A program made the translations under genes and the position numbers. Shown piece after piece: positions 63,852 through 64,000 of a stretch of DNA of 64,000 nucleotides (positions are counted from its first letter, which is position 1; every line of letters starts with the position of its first letter). The stretch lies in assembly GCA_944323845.1 (NCBI GenBank), contig CALUUA010000002.1, positions 133,741 through 197,740 of the forward strand. The letters are read 5' to 3'. This DNA comes from an uncultured Bacteroidales bacterium (GTDB lineage Bacteria > Bacteroidota > Bacteroidia > Bacteroidales > UBA932). The notes below the pieces were generated by a model, which worked only from the letters and a program-made list of their open reading frames with translations, was not told the origin of the DNA and ran no database searches.

Positions 63852-64000
63852 AAACGAGAAAAGCTCCATATTCTGTCATATTTTGCTCATTATATCAAAA
63901 GAACGCTATCTACGGTCCTAAAATACAAAAATAATACTAGTCTACAAAATCTTATTATTACATTTCAATTAAAACTAAGGTGCTGGCATAAAAGATTAAT
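63784..64000. other. Very A+T-rich DNA abutting the broken integrase
   Basis: From about 63784 to the window end, base composition falls sharply. No convincing gene is seen; a 33-codon frame from the ATG at 63836 (MGNDLETRKAPYS) is the only start of note. A minus-strand TATTTTTGT (63925-63933) could be a -7 box for leftward transcription. The sharp joint inside the integrase frame suggests a second insertion or a rearrangement. Confidence 0.6.

Noticed and set aside
63836..63934. 33-codon frame starting MGNDLETRKAPYS
   Set aside because: It is short, in very A+T-rich DNA, and has no ribosome-binding site or family features that I can see; I mention it only in the region entry.
1..64000. CRISPR arrays, rRNA genes and intact insertion sequences
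   Set aside because: No regularly spaced repeat clusters, no rRNA-like sequence and no transposase frame were found on reading both strands.

Overview
This is a chromosomal stretch from a member of the Bacteroidota, most likely order Bacteroidales. The evidence is two SusC/SusD glycan-uptake loci, a hybrid two-component regulator of the HTCS type, an S46 dipeptidyl-peptidase, a NigD-like lipoprotein, an EF-G2-type translation factor, and promoters of the Bacteroidetes form (TTTG, about 19 bases, TAnnTTTG). By eye base composition is moderate (about half G+C) through most of the window and drops sharply in the last 1.3 kb. I cannot name the family or genus with confidence.

Layout from left to right. 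1-4407 (+): the end of a thioredoxin-fold protein, then galM, thyA, folA and an SNF-type Na+ symporter in tight order. 4440-15049 (-): polysaccharide utilisation locus 1, read as PKD-domain surface glycan-binding lipoprotein, SusC, SusD, a beta-propeller-like lipoprotein and two right-handed beta-helix lipoproteins that carry the D...DD spacing I associate with GH110 alpha-1,3-galactosidases. Its HTCS regulator lies just upstream (15217-19185). 19275-23217 (-): a YfhO membrane protein and a GT4-like glycosyltransferase. 23383-28081 (+): mutS and a GH97 glycosidase of the apparently retaining (alpha-galactosidase) type. 28104-30620 (-): a compact three-gene operon of NigD-like lipoprotein, ECF sigma factor, and a protein with an anti-sigma-like N-terminus joined to an outer-membrane-barrel-like C-terminus. 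30706-34742 (-): mrp, an S46 peptidase and rnhB. 35063-37564 (+): a 69-residue protein and an EF-G paralogue whose G domain has lost key catalytic residues.

37639-48965 (-): locus 2, read as ECF sigma, FecR anti-sigma, SusC with an STN signalling domain, SusD, an IPT/NHL lipoprotein, a TIM-barrel-like lipoprotein and a GH20 beta-hexosaminidase. This suggests import of a GlcNAc/GalNAc-containing glycan under sigma/anti-sigma control. 49000-57190 (-): a six-gene amino-acid operon, thrA, an apgM-like gene in the thrB position, thrC, proC, proB, proA. 57293-62109: rsmA (-), then aspS, a small secreted protein, a nitroreductase and pheS (+).

62118-64000 is an integration hot spot. A tRNA-Gly(GCC) gene is followed by a second copy of its last 22 bases, three 12-bp-phased TTTACCCC repeats, and a tyrosine integrase that breaks off just after its R..H region into very A+T-rich DNA.

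The points I find most worth a second look are the GTPase-degenerate EF-G paralogue, poly(C) tracts inside the regulator genes of both glycan loci, a hairpin that contains the start codon of the FecR anti-sigma gene, the tandem tRNA attachment site, and the apgM-like gene standing in for homoserine kinase.
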